From NCBI GenBank assembly GCA_050633285.1, contig JBOEGG010000001.1, forward strand, positions 310,001 to 374,000: DNA of 64,000 nt, given 5' to 3'. The notes under the pieces were generated by a model, which had not been told where the DNA came from, made no database searches, and was given only the letters and a program-made list of their open reading frames with translations. The translations under genes and the position numbers were made by a program. Of the stretch, positions 25,734-34,906 are shown piece by piece. The stretch comes from UBA1672 sp050633285 (GTDB taxonomy: Bacteria; Pseudomonadota; Alphaproteobacteria; Micavibrionales; Micavibrionaceae). The first letter of the stretch is position 1; each line of letters begins with the position of its first letter.

Positions 25734-27365
25734 TTATGAGAATGTTACACCGAATGCTGTAATGCCTAGTGTAGATTGGATTGCGTTCATGAGTGGCCCC
25801 AGATTAACGGCCAACGCGCCGCCAATAATATGAGTCATACCTGCCATGACAGATGCTTGCTGACTACCTTCGGCTACATCACGCATAATAAATATCCCAC
25901 GAACAAAACTGATTAACCCTATAATGATCATAAATTTCAATACGGCTGCAATCACATTATATGCAGCGTCAGTTTCTGCCGCACTCATTGTACCAGTATA
26001 GGTTAGGGATGCTAAAGTTTCTGTTCTTGCTGATGCAAAAAATGTATCAGATAAAGCGCGCAAAAGTGTCGTTGCAGAAAGAAGTATACCACCAGTGGCA
26101 AAAGTGGAAACTGTACCTAAACCACCTGGCCCACGTGCGCCTTCCTGCGATGTTTTTATTAATCTGGAAATACCAATCATAATAAAAATCAAACCGGAGC
26201 AAAAACAAAAGAAGTTGAGCAAAACGTGCATAGGACCCATTGTATTAGCCATAAAACAGCCCATAGCCTCATCCAAAGAGTTGGTCGTTGTACACGATAA
26301 ATTTTCAACAAACCCTGTATTCGTCCCTGTTACTGTCCCTGTCAGTAATATAACGGGTGTCATTGTCGCATTAATGGCCATTGCAAGGCTTGGTAGTGAA
26401 AAGAATGCACCACCAGCTATTAGTCGGGTAACACCTTCTGATAAAGCGGTCTGCCCTGGGTTTGTGGCATGGTCTTTAATTTTAATAAGTGCCCAAACAC
26501 CGAAGATTAGTCCAAGAACATAAGACACCGCCGTCAAGAATGCCGGAAGTGCGGAGGATAGTAATACAGTTTGACAAAGTGAAGAACCTAACGATCCTGG
26601 AGATAATAAGATGCTTGCACAATCTATGTTAAATATACCTGTTTCTGTAGATGAGAAGAAGTTGGCACCCATAATTATAGATGTAAATGTACCAAATCCA
26701 CCAAGTCCACCATCACTGATGGTGTTATACATTGCTTCAAATACAGTGGGTAGAGCGAAAAGTGCGCCGGCAGTTAGGAAACGTATAACAGCATCCTTTA
26801 ACGGCGCTCTATCCGGATCTTCAACATGGTCTCTTGTTTTGTATAGTGCAGATACACTGAGTAATAGGGCTAATAGATAACCAACTGCAGCAATAAGAGC
26901 CGGAATCTCACTTGTCGTAGTAATGATGTTTTGTAAAACGGCGTTAACATTCCCGTTAACCACAAAGCCGGTAATTGTACCAAGCAGGCCACTAATGTCA
27001 TTTGCCAACTCATCTGCAGGAGAGAAAGCTGTAAGGCTACCTCCGTTGATTGTTGTTGATACGGCTTCAGTAATAATTGGTAAGGAAAACAATGCGCCAC
27101 CGATTAAAAATCGTATAGCAGGAATGCGAATGGCTGTTTGTGCAGGGTTGTTAACATGCTCAATAGTTTTAAAAATAGCACTTACAGCAATTAAAACTCC
27201 GGATAAATAAGCAACCGCAGCAAGAAGTCCGGGTAAAATTTCTGCAGATTCAGTTATATTTTCGGCAATTACGTTGACATCATCCCCCGCTGCAAAAGCA
27301 GAGCCTGAAAAAATAATTGTAAATAACAGCCCTAAAAATAACGAAAAATATTGTTTTTTAACCAA
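25734..27365 (-). CDS. Fusion of three DotP-like modules with a DotE (IcmC)-type domain
   Basis: About 543 aa in the icmC position; Legionella IcmC is under 200 aa. After a signal peptide (IIFSGSAFAA), three DotP-type modules are visible: LPGLLAAVAYLSGVLIAVSA/HVNNPAQTAIR, IPALIAAVGYLLALLLSVSA/HVEDPDRAPLK, and LPAFLTAVSYVLGLIFGVWA/HATNPGQTALS, each ending in a Gly-rich helix with F-S/A-L-P. From about residue 380 a different DotE-like region has LLNFFCFCSGLIFIMIGISR, RGPGGLGTVSTFATGG and a late MAGMTHIIGGALAVNL. The start is TTG with AGGAG 7 nt upstream. The internal triplication appears lineage-specific. Confidence 0.85.
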   Translation of the reverse strand: MVKKQYFSLFLGLLFTIIFSGSAFAAGDDVNVIAENITESAEILPGLLAAVAYLSGVLIAVSAIFKTIEHVNNPAQTAIRIPAIRFLIGGALFSLPIITEAVSTTINGGSLTAFSPADELANDISGLLGTITGFVVNGNVNAVLQNIITTTSEIPALIAAVGYLLALLLSVSALYKTRDHVEDPDRAPLKDAVIRFLTAGALFALPTVFEAMYNTISDGGLGGFGTFTSIIMGANFFSSTETGIFNIDCASILLSPGSLGSSLCQTVLLSSALPAFLTAVSYVLGLIFGVWALIKIKDHATNPGQTALSEGVTRLIAGGAFFSLPSLAMAINATMTPVILLTGTVTGTNTGFVENLSCTTTNSLDEAMGCFMANTMGPMHVLLNFFCFCSGLIFIMIGISRLIKTSQEGARGPGGLGTVSTFATGGILLSATTLLRALSDTFFASARTETLASLTYTGTMSAAETDAAYNVIAAVLKFMIIIGLISFVRGIFIMRDVAEGSQQASVMAGMTHIIGGALAVNLGPLMNAIQSTLGITAFGVTFS

Positions 27366-27481
27366 TTTCCTGCTCCTCACCTACTAGACTACCATTACAC
27401 CACATTTTACTAATAAGCTGCAAACTTTTATCGCCTATATCTTACGGAAATTTATCATAGGAAGATTAACATTTTTATAAA

Positions 27482-28579
27482 TTATTGGTTAATTATTCCA
27501 TTTTTACCAGTTATCCGCCATTTTCCATTAATATTTTTAATAGATTGTACACGTCCTATACCTGCAACAGTATCGCCGATTTCTATGGCTTTTGTTTCTC
27601 TGGCTCTTTTATCATAAAGAATTGCCCTGCCAGGTTGTGCACCTTTTATTATCCATAGTGGGGCAGGTTTCGCAATAGGCGCCTTTTTGACTGAAGTGGT
27701 GTCTTTTCGTGTTTCGGGTGGGCGTACTTTTGATGCTAGTTCCTCAATAGGTATTTTGGGGGTATCAGAAGCCGATTCTATCTCGTTCAGGTCAGTCATT
27801 GGGTTATCTTTTATTTCCAATGGGTCGATTACGCTGTTCACTTCTGGCTCAGAGTTTTCAACAGTCTTGCCGTGTGGTTCGACAGAATCTTTTTGAGTGC
27901 TTTGTGATAGAGTGTCTGGCACCTTAAGAGCTTCACGATAATCTTCAGACTCTGATTTAAAGTTTATATCAGTTTTTGATAAAAATTCTTCCTCAGTCAA
28001 AGCTTCGGTCGTAAGGTTATCCTGATTTGTATTTGCATGGTGATTTGTAACAGTAGGCGAGGGCGAGCTCTCTAATATAGGAAGGGGAGCTGCGTCAAGT
28101 GTGGATATCTCAGGTAAGGGTGTAAGTACAGATATATCCTGTGTAGGTTCCCCCATGCCATTACTAATTTGTGGTTCAATTACACTTTTGTTCGATAAGC
28201 CTTGTGCTGTGGCCTTGCTTGCGGAAATTGGCGCAATACTCTCTTCGCTAGTTACTTTAATGTCAGGCTGATCGATCGTTACAATAGGTATATGATCAAT
28301 ATGCTGCTGTGCACTATCATAGTGCATCGTGGTTGATAGAAAATAAGCCCCCCCTGATAGGGCAAAAGTAACGATTATTACAGATAAAGCCTTACGGTTC
28401 TTTCGATTAGGCGCAGGTTGCGCAGAGGAAAATATATCATCAGGGGTAACTGAGCCAAAATCAGAAAGCTCACTTAAAGCACCCTCGTCATATTCATCAT
28501 CGATAAGCTCATCCCAAGACTCTGAAAAATCATCATCTATGTCTATGCTATCGATATCCTGCGGCTGCTCATGAGACAT
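27482..28579 (-). CDS. Inner-membrane protein in the DotF (IcmG) position
   Basis: 365 aa. The cytoplasmic first 62 residues are strongly acidic (SIDIDDDFSESWDELIDDEY). One transmembrane helix follows (ALSVIIVTFALSGGAYFLS, about 66-84), then a long low-complexity periplasmic linker rich in Ser/Thr/Glu/Pro. A small C-terminal domain of about 60 residues (APLWIIKGAQPGRAILYDKR) resembles the beta domains of PilP/PulC-type periplasmic proteins. Topology and location between dotG and the dotE-position gene match icmG/dotF, but sequence similarity is not obvious to me, so no symbol is given. Confidence 0.72.
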   Translation of the reverse strand: MSHEQPQDIDSIDIDDDFSESWDELIDDEYDEGALSELSDFGSVTPDDIFSSAQPAPNRKNRKALSVIIVTFALSGGAYFLSTTMHYDSAQQHIDHIPIVTIDQPDIKVTSEESIAPISASKATAQGLSNKSVIEPQISNGMGEPTQDISVLTPLPEISTLDAAPLPILESSPSPTVTNHHANTNQDNLTTEALTEEEFLSKTDINFKSESEDYREALKVPDTLSQSTQKDSVEPHGKTVENSEPEVNSVIDPLEIKDNPMTDLNEIESASDTPKIPIEELASKVRPPETRKDTTSVKKAPIAKPAPLWIIKGAQPGRAILYDKRARETKAIEIGDTVAGIGRVQSIKNINGKWRITGKNGIINQ

Positions 28580-28591
28580 ATCTTGATAGTC

Positions 28592-29866
28592 CTAAATATC
28601 ATCTTCACCATCTTGATCGATAACATTTTCTGTGAAGAATATGCCCATAGGTGTTCCGGCTTCAATTATGATGCGAACTGGGACGTCAGACAAATCATCT
28701 AGTATCTCTGAAACCTCAGTTGCTGCTTCGGTTACACCACTCGCAACTTCTTGATCGTTTGATGCTTCTTCTTCTTCCTCTACAACAGTATCACCTTCAA
28801 CAGTGACGCTCGTTCTTCCTGTTTCAGCGATAGCCTCAGAAAAACCTTCAATAAATGCAGCTGCAGCAGGCAAAACAATACGCCTAAAATATCTGTGATC
28901 CACATCTGTTCTAAGAGCTGGTAATGTCGTTTCTGGATTAAGCATGACAGCAGAAACGGTAAGTTGCTTACCCTCATCATTTACAGCGAGATTAAATTCG
29001 ATAGCAAGCATTTCAATGTTGTCTAAAACACTGAACTCTCCCAATAATTTCCATCCTTTTAAAGGACCACTCAAAACTTGAGCCAAAACAGTGGAAGGTA
29101 CATCAGAGTTCGCTTCCAGCAGTAATTGACCATAAAATATTTTACCAGCAGGAACAACGATAGTGTCCATAGTATCTTCTTCGAATGATCCGCCACCAGC
29201 ATCTGGCCCGCCACCAGCAGAACCTGATCCTGCCCCGGCATTGACACCATTTTCATTATCATACGATATAAGCGTTCTGGTAGTAATAGTTGCTAACGCA
29301 CTTGTATTAGCCAAAACAGCTTGCATTTGTTCTGCCATAGAATCAGAAAGTTTTTGAATGGCTTCATTTTGTTGCTCTGCATCTAAAACGGTAACAGGCT
29401 CTTCTTCTATTTGCTTGCTTTTCATTTCACGCTGTATGCGTTCTTCTTGAAGAGCTCTCCACCTGTGAAGCGGATCTTCCGTTTGTTCCTGAACTTCAGG
29501 GATTTCAAGGCGCGTATCGCGCGTTTCTATAGGAACCGGAATTGCACTACTTCCATCTCGAATCGCACGTTCCAGATCTTCCTCATTTTGTTGCTCAATA
29601 GCGTCAACATATGCTGGTGCTATTTCTTCTTCACTACCTGGTGCGGCAGTAACGGTAGAGCCACCGGAGATTACAGATGCCTGCTCCTCTATGGGGTCAC
29701 CACTAAACATAACAAAGACACCCGCAACAACGGCAAGTGCGACAACAACCATCCCCACCTTAACAAGTGGATTTGTTCTTACAGCATCACCCAAACTAGA
29801 TTTTTGGGCGAATTCATCAAACCCTTCATCTGTACCGATGATCTCTTCATCTAAATCGTCATTCAT
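28592..29866 (-). CDS. dotG: Dot/Icm channel protein DotG (IcmE), VirB10-like, without the repeat region
   Basis: Trans-envelope protein linking inner membrane to outer-membrane ring. An acidic N-terminus precedes a transmembrane helix at about residues 39-57 (VGMVVVALAVVAGVFVMFSG), then a helical linker. The VirB10-type beta domain follows (GKIFYGQLLLEANSDVPSTV, VLSGPLKGWKLLGEF), and the C-terminus contains the antenna-helix region (RRIVLPAAAAFIEGFSEAI). At about 424 aa it lacks the long pentapeptide-repeat stretch that makes Legionella IcmE over 1000 aa. The ATG with GAGGAAG 6 nt upstream is preferred; dotH overlaps it by 8 bp. Confidence 0.92.
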   Translation of the reverse strand: MNDDLDEEIIGTDEGFDEFAQKSSLGDAVRTNPLVKVGMVVVALAVVAGVFVMFSGDPIEEQASVISGGSTVTAAPGSEEEIAPAYVDAIEQQNEEDLERAIRDGSSAIPVPIETRDTRLEIPEVQEQTEDPLHRWRALQEERIQREMKSKQIEEEPVTVLDAEQQNEAIQKLSDSMAEQMQAVLANTSALATITTRTLISYDNENGVNAGAGSGSAGGGPDAGGGSFEEDTMDTIVVPAGKIFYGQLLLEANSDVPSTVLAQVLSGPLKGWKLLGEFSVLDNIEMLAIEFNLAVNDEGKQLTVSAVMLNPETTLPALRTDVDHRYFRRIVLPAAAAFIEGFSEAIAETGRTSVTVEGDTVVEEEEEASNDQEVASGVTEAATEVSEILDDLSDVPVRIIIEAGTPMGIFFTENVIDQDGEDDI

Positions 29867-30884
29867 CCAAAACTTCCTCGCGAACATTTAGGTACGCACG
29901 TACCATGCGCCCTTTATCAGACAATAAAACTACAGGCGTCTCTTCCAGAGCATAAATCTTAGTTCCGTCAGCTGATGTGACTGAGCTATCCCATGCAGGA
30001 GAGAGTAATGTGTGCGGAGTTCTGACATACGTCAAACCATTATATATATACGCAGAAGTTCTGCCATCAACACCAGAGACATTTAAAATATCAGCATCAT
30101 GAGGGACAACACCACCCAATGCCACGGACATATCAGGATCTCCGGACGTTAAAGTTACACCTGGATCAATAAGAGGCGTTCTTGCTCCAGGCCCTCTTTT
30201 AGGGATAACCGCATCAAAACGATAATGAACAAGATCTCGGTTGGTTTCGAGAGTCATAATGACGGGCGCTTTTAAGCCTGCCAAGCGCATAGAAATATTA
30301 CCATGCGCAAACTTGCTCTCTGGTGTAATTCTTAAAAAGTGCGTGTGTTCTTGAGCAGATTGCTCGTGAATTAAAAAGTCACCAACCCAACTAATATCTT
30401 CAATTGGCCAAGGCTCACCCGATGAGTCAAGAATACTCAACGTTGTAACATAGCCATGGGCAGTTTTGATAGATAAGGGGATAACTCCCGGATCAAGAGA
30501 CACATTTTGAACAATGAGCTCAGGCCTTGGATATGGATGAACAGGAACCTGCGTTGACTCCTCCGTCCGATCATAATGCTCCAATAATGTCCTAATCTCG
30601 TTTGGACTAAGAGGCAGCAATTGTCGTAAGGCTTGTTGAAACGCCTCATTCCTAAAACTATCCTCCAACTCTTCTGCGGATTGCTCAAAATCTGCACCAT
30701 CGTCAAATTCAAAAGCCTCCTCCAAAGGAGTTTCATCAGGCAACGCAGCCGGATCGTTGTTTTGTGAAAAAGCCGAACCACTTAAAAATGTAGAACAAGC
30801 GAATACGAAGGAAAAGCCTAAAACCGGAAGACTGAATTTAGCTGCGGCTTTACTAGGAAGGTTTCTTTTTTGCATAAATTTCAT
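29859..30884 (-). CDS. dotH: Dot/Icm outer-membrane ring protein DotH (IcmK)
   Basis: About 341 aa with a signal peptide ending FLSGSAFS. An acidic helical segment is followed by LRQLLPLSPNEIRTLLEHYD, the hallmark helical start of DotH. Then come beta domains: PYPRPELIVQNVSLDPGVIP, the region containing GEPWPIEDISWVGDF, and the C-terminal LGGVVPHDADILNVSGVDGR part. With DotC and DotD it forms the outer-membrane core. ATG chosen over an upstream TTG. Overlaps dotG and lies 86 bp after dotI. Confidence 0.93.
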   Translation of the reverse strand: MKFMQKRNLPSKAAAKFSLPVLGFSFVFACSTFLSGSAFSQNNDPAALPDETPLEEAFEFDDGADFEQSAEELEDSFRNEAFQQALRQLLPLSPNEIRTLLEHYDRTEESTQVPVHPYPRPELIVQNVSLDPGVIPLSIKTAHGYVTTLSILDSSGEPWPIEDISWVGDFLIHEQSAQEHTHFLRITPESKFAHGNISMRLAGLKAPVIMTLETNRDLVHYRFDAVIPKRGPGARTPLIDPGVTLTSGDPDMSVALGGVVPHDADILNVSGVDGRTSAYIYNGLTYVRTPHTLLSPAWDSSVTSADGTKIYALEETPVVLLSDKGRMVRAYLNVREEVLDE

Positions 30885-30970
30885 TTGACCCAAGATACTC
30901 CAAAATCAAGTAAACGATACTATGGATTTTTATAAATGTCACGTATTATCAACACAATAATTGATTTTTT

Positions 30971-31669
30971 TTAATTTGCTACGGCAATCCATTGCTCAAT
31001 ACCAATTCCGTTCGGGCTTTCAAGGCGCGGTACGCGCACTACAACAACGGTAACGAGCATTTGCTGGTTGTGTGTTCTGGGGCCTGACATATAAGTGAGG
31101 ATAAGTGGAATTTCGACAACCCACTGGTATCGTCCTGCAACCAATCCCTCTGATCTTAGGATGGGCGCACCCTTTGGTGCGGCGGTGATGATTTGTTGGT
31201 GCGCCTCTACTTTTTCGATGATACGAGACCTTTGAAGTGCTTGGGTGAAGCTCTCCCACCCGCGCTTTGTGAAGCCGCGTGAAGATTCTTGTAGTCTTCT
31301 TCTGTAGTCATTGAAGCCGAAAGTCATGACGCCGGTTGTTGATTGTGCGACCCACGACATAAGTGCGGGTGCGCTTAAGTTGGGCTGGCTAAGTGGAACC
31401 ATTGGTACAAGGCGCCCGTCTTCTGTTGTGGCGAAATAATAATGCTGCGGCTGGTTAACTTTTATGACGTAGTACATTGCGCCGATTAGCCCGACTATGA
31501 TAACGCTTTGAATGAGGGTCATCTTCAGCAGGCTGCGATAACCATCCCTGTAGAACTCATTTCTGACGATAACCGTGCCAAGCCCTGATGTCGTGTTTTT
31601 ATCTGCCGCATTGTCTTGTTGCGCATTATCTTTTGGTGCGGAACTTTCGGTATCTTTTTTCTTAAGCAT
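30971..31669 (-). CDS. dotI: Dot/Icm inner-membrane protein DotI (IcmL)
   Basis: 232 aa. Hydrophilic N-terminus, then the characteristic VIVRNEFYRDGYRSLLKMTL stretch, one transmembrane helix (IQSVIIVGLIGAMYYVI), and a periplasmic NTF2-like domain with PLSQPNLSAPALMSWVAQST and YRRRLQESSRGFTKRGWESF. The family signature VEIPLILTYMSG near residue 195 is present. First gene of the minus-strand core operon, divergent from the five-paralog array. Confidence 0.95.
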   Translation of the reverse strand: MLKKKDTESSAPKDNAQQDNAADKNTTSGLGTVIVRNEFYRDGYRSLLKMTLIQSVIIVGLIGAMYYVIKVNQPQHYYFATTEDGRLVPMVPLSQPNLSAPALMSWVAQSTTGVMTFGFNDYRRRLQESSRGFTKRGWESFTQALQRSRIIEKVEAHQQIITAAPKGAPILRSEGLVAGRYQWVVEIPLILTYMSGPRTHNQQMLVTVVVVRVPRLESPNGIGIEQWIAVAN

Positions 31670-31929
31670 GTATCTATGACCTTAAAATTGTATCTGAATA
31701 CTACGAACTTGCATTGTGTAACAAAAAACAGCAATGCACAATATCTGAATATAGAGAAAATTCTAATTTTTCGTAAATTATTCTGTGCTTTTACTATTGT
31801 ATTTGTGTTATTGTGTACTGATAGTAGCGGGTGATTTGCTGTGTGCCTTCAAAGTCATTGCAAAAGCTCGGGAAATGAGGCAGCATATGCCCAAGATAAA
31901 GTAATATGAGTCAGTAGGCGTTTGGTAAT
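31670..31929. promoter_or_regulatory. Divergent intergenic region between dotI and the paralog array
   Basis: 260 bp, AT-rich, no gene. It must hold the promoters for both the dotI operon and the paralog array. GCATTG (31719 region) and CAATGC (31734 region) form a 6-bp inverted repeat about 50-65 bp upstream of dotI. No consensus promoter pair stands out on either strand. Confidence 0.4.
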
Positions 31930-33447
31930 ATGGCATTTTATGTAGAAAGAAAGCATAGGCCGTTTTTGAGTGGTGCGAGTGCATTTTTGCGCAAGGGACT
32001 GCTATCCTTTCTGCTTGTATCTTCGGTATCAGTTGTGCTTCCGATAAAAGAAGCTATGGCATGTTTTTGTTTTGTGGAGTGTGCGTCCGGCTCTTGTAGT
32101 GCTGGAGAGCAAAATATTGAGCAGCAACATGAAGATATCCGTGATAATACAAAAGATGAATTTGATGATGATTTGGGCGCATATGAAGATTGGTTAGTCG
32201 AGGTATTCCTTGCTGGTCAGGTTGTTCCTGCTATGGCGGATATGGCGACGCAAATGGGCGCTGTTGCTATGCAATATACTCAAATTATAGGATCTTTCTT
32301 GGATGCGCAAATTCAAATGGATACGCAACGTTTATTCCGTAAGCTTCAATATGATGCACATAAAGATTATCGCCCAAGCGAAGATTTCTGTTGGTTCGGT
32401 ACGAATGTTGCGAGTCTGTCCGCAACGGATGTAAAGTCTAAGTATAACGCGCTTGCTTTGTCTCAAATTTCAATGGCGCGACAATTAGGGTCTGTAAGTA
32501 CTGCAGGTGCTAACTATTCTGATTTAGATTATGACGCAAGGTGGAGACAGTTTGTTAAGACACATTGTGATCGCCGCGACAATAATCGTCAGCCTGATGG
32601 TGCGGGTGCTGTGTCTCCTGCCACTACGGGATTGGAGTTGGCATGTGACCATAGTGGAAGTGGTGGTTCGATTACTGTCGGAGCGGAAACATATAATCGA
32701 ATTAACAGGGATATTGATTATACGCGCTTGATTGAAGAGCCGAGAGCGCTTGACGTTGATTTTACAAATGCAACATTGAATACGGCTCATCCTATAATCA
32801 CGGCGTCTGCAGGTGTGTATGATCAGCCGGGTGATGAAGAAGATGTCATTGCGATGTCTAAAAACCTATATGGTAGTAATGTTCTTTCACGTAAATTATC
32901 CCGTGCGGATTTAAAAAAGCCTGATGCGCAGAAACTTTATCTCGCCTTGCGTTCGGTTGCTGCGAAACGTTCGGTCGCTCAATCAAGTTACAATGCTATT
33001 GTGGGACTGAAGTCTGTTGGATCATCATATGAATTATCAAATACAGGTCTTGGTCTTCACCCTTCTGGTGATCCGGTTGTGATGTTGCAACAAAAGACAT
33101 TACGTTTTATGGCTTCAATTGTAGATCAGTTATTACCGGCTGACCCTGCAGGGATCGGAAATAATATTTTTGATATAATTGGATATAGTCCAAGTTATTA
33201 TTCGCAGCTTGAGGTTTTGGCTAAAAGGATTTATCAAAACCCTGATTTCTACGCTAACCTTTACGATACGCCTGCTAATGTAAGTCGAAAGAAGGTAGCG
33301 ATGCGTGCTGTTGAGCTTATGGTTGATCGAGAGATATATGAAAGTCAGTTGCGTAAAGAGATGAGCGTATCGGTATTGCTTGCAACTAAATTGAAGCAAA
33401 TGCATAGAAATGCAAATAAGCAGTTGGCAGCAGGAATTGGTAAATAA
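31930..33447 (+). CDS. Exported protein, tandem paralog 1 of 5
   Basis: 505 aa; family unrecognised. Signal peptide: hydrophobic FLLVSSVSVVL with a processing site near EAMA, then a cysteine cluster ACFCFVECASGSC (residues 44-56). An acidic amphipathic segment follows, then a long helix (VPAMADMATQMGAVAMQYTQ) leading into the family motif AHKDYRPSEDFCWFGT (143-158). Later motifs shared with the paralogs: RINRDIDYTRLIEEPRALDV, DEEDVIAMSKNLYG, LRSVAAKRSVAQSSYNAIV and SPSYYSQLEVLAKRIYQNPD. Periplasmic or surface export is inferred from the signal. First gene of the array, 260 bp from divergent dotI. Confidence 0.8.
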   Translation: MAFYVERKHRPFLSGASAFLRKGLLSFLLVSSVSVVLPIKEAMACFCFVECASGSCSAGEQNIEQQHEDIRDNTKDEFDDDLGAYEDWLVEVFLAGQVVPAMADMATQMGAVAMQYTQIIGSFLDAQIQMDTQRLFRKLQYDAHKDYRPSEDFCWFGTNVASLSATDVKSKYNALALSQISMARQLGSVSTAGANYSDLDYDARWRQFVKTHCDRRDNNRQPDGAGAVSPATTGLELACDHSGSGGSITVGAETYNRINRDIDYTRLIEEPRALDVDFTNATLNTAHPIITASAGVYDQPGDEEDVIAMSKNLYGSNVLSRKLSRADLKKPDAQKLYLALRSVAAKRSVAQSSYNAIVGLKSVGSSYELSNTGLGLHPSGDPVVMLQQKTLRFMASIVDQLLPADPAGIGNNIFDIIGYSPSYYSQLEVLAKRIYQNPDFYANLYDTPANVSRKKVAMRAVELMVDREIYESQLRKEMSVSVLLATKLKQMHRNANKQLAAGIGK

Positions 33448-33468
33448 AAATTGAAGGGTTGTGCACAA

Positions 33469-34884
33469 ATGAAAGGGGATATAAAGCAAAAGCGTTTTTT
33501 CAAACGATGGGTTCATCTATGCTTATCTTTCTTGCTTGTTGTCGCGATAGCTACATCTGTTTTGGTTTTTCAAAATAAAAACGCAGAAGCAATTTGTCCG
33601 TGTTGTCCTACATTTGGCTGTAATATTGTCGATACGATTATTTCCCCGATAATCTGGACGGTATTTGAGGATGGTATTTGGGATGGTATTATTGAAGATA
33701 ATATTGAAGACCACCTGAATGAAGAAGAAAACTGGATTGTTGAAGAATTTTTTGAAGATTTTTGGTTGCCGGGTCTGGCTGAATTAACTGAATTTCTCGG
33801 CGCATTCGGTATGTATCAAGTGGAAATGGTCGGTACTTTTTTTGACGCGAAAAATCAATTGGAGACAGAACGGCTTTTCTTCCAACTTCAAGCTGAAGCA
33901 CATAAAGATTACCACCCTAGTGATGATTTCTGCTGGTTTGGTACGGGGTCCCGTAGTCTTGCTGCGACTGAAAGTCGCGCTAATCTGAACGCACTAGCCT
34001 TATCAGAAAAAGGTCTGCAAAGACAATTAGGTTATGCAATGTCTACAAGTGCGACTAATCTGGTAAAAGATCAAGAGAGCCGTTGGAACCAATTTGTTGA
34101 AACATATTGTGATCCTAAAGATAATGGATGGACCGAAACGGGTACAGGGCTGGATTTTGCTTGTGATCGCGATGGTCTCGGTCCTAGTGCAGCGACAGGT
34201 GCTACAAATAGAAGGCGCGTGAACAAGGATATTGATTACACGCGTCTTATTGATGAACCCCGGACGCTAGATATTAACTTCTCTGATTTTTTCTCACCTG
34301 CGCCAGGGCTTGGTATTACGTCTGATGATGAAGAAGATGTTATGGCGATGTCATCTCGTCTTTATGGCACAACCCTTCCTTCACGTTCTCTGTCGAATAA
34401 AGCTCTCTTATCTGACGCGGGTCAAAGGTTATATATGGATTTGAGAAGTGTAGTCGCGAAACGGAGTGTTGCACAACATAGTTTTAATTCAATCGTAGCT
34501 ATGAAATCAGCAGGCACAAATGGTACGGTATCAACACCAGCAAATACTGGCACTTACTTGGCCGCGGTATTAAAGGACTTGATGCCAGCAGGAACACCGG
34601 ATAGTGAAATATATGAAGTTCTGGGAGAAAATCCGAGTTACTATGCGCAGTTGGAGGTTCTGGGAAAGAAAATTTATCAAAATCCTGACTTTTTTGCTAA
34701 TCTGTATGATAAGCCTGCAAACGTAAAACGTAAAAGTGTGGCCATGAAGGCGATTAATTTGATGTTAGATAGAGCTCTGTATGAAAGTGAACTTCGTCAG
34801 GAAATGCTTCTTTCCGTAATGCTTGCAAGTAAAATGAAACCAAGTTTCAGAAATATAAATAAAACACTGAAAATAGTAGAATAA
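33469..34884 (+). CDS. Exported protein, tandem paralog 2 of 5
   Basis: 471 aa from the ATG with GAAGGG upstream; an in-frame TTG 18 nt earlier is possible. Signal helix (LSFLLVVAIATSVLVF), then Cys cluster AICPCCPTFGC. Next comes an acidic, Trp-containing amphipathic stretch (IIWTVFEDGIWDGIIED), then the family core: EAHKDYHPSDDFCWFGTGSR, RVNKDIDYTRLIDEPRTLD, DDEEDVMAMSSRLYG, VVAKRSVAQHSFNSIVAMKS, ENPSYYAQLEVLGKKIYQNP. Spacing to paralog 1 is 21 bp, so one transcript is likely. Closest in motifs to paralog 1. Role unknown. Confidence 0.8.
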   Translation: MKGDIKQKRFFKRWVHLCLSFLLVVAIATSVLVFQNKNAEAICPCCPTFGCNIVDTIISPIIWTVFEDGIWDGIIEDNIEDHLNEEENWIVEEFFEDFWLPGLAELTEFLGAFGMYQVEMVGTFFDAKNQLETERLFFQLQAEAHKDYHPSDDFCWFGTGSRSLAATESRANLNALALSEKGLQRQLGYAMSTSATNLVKDQESRWNQFVETYCDPKDNGWTETGTGLDFACDRDGLGPSAATGATNRRRVNKDIDYTRLIDEPRTLDINFSDFFSPAPGLGITSDDEEDVMAMSSRLYGTTLPSRSLSNKALLSDAGQRLYMDLRSVVAKRSVAQHSFNSIVAMKSAGTNGTVSTPANTGTYLAAVLKDLMPAGTPDSEIYEVLGENPSYYAQLEVLGKKIYQNPDFFANLYDKPANVKRKSVAMKAINLMLDRALYESELRQEMLLSVMLASKMKPSFRNINKTLKIVE

Positions 34885-34906
34885 AGTTAAAATAGGTTGT
34901 CGTTAA

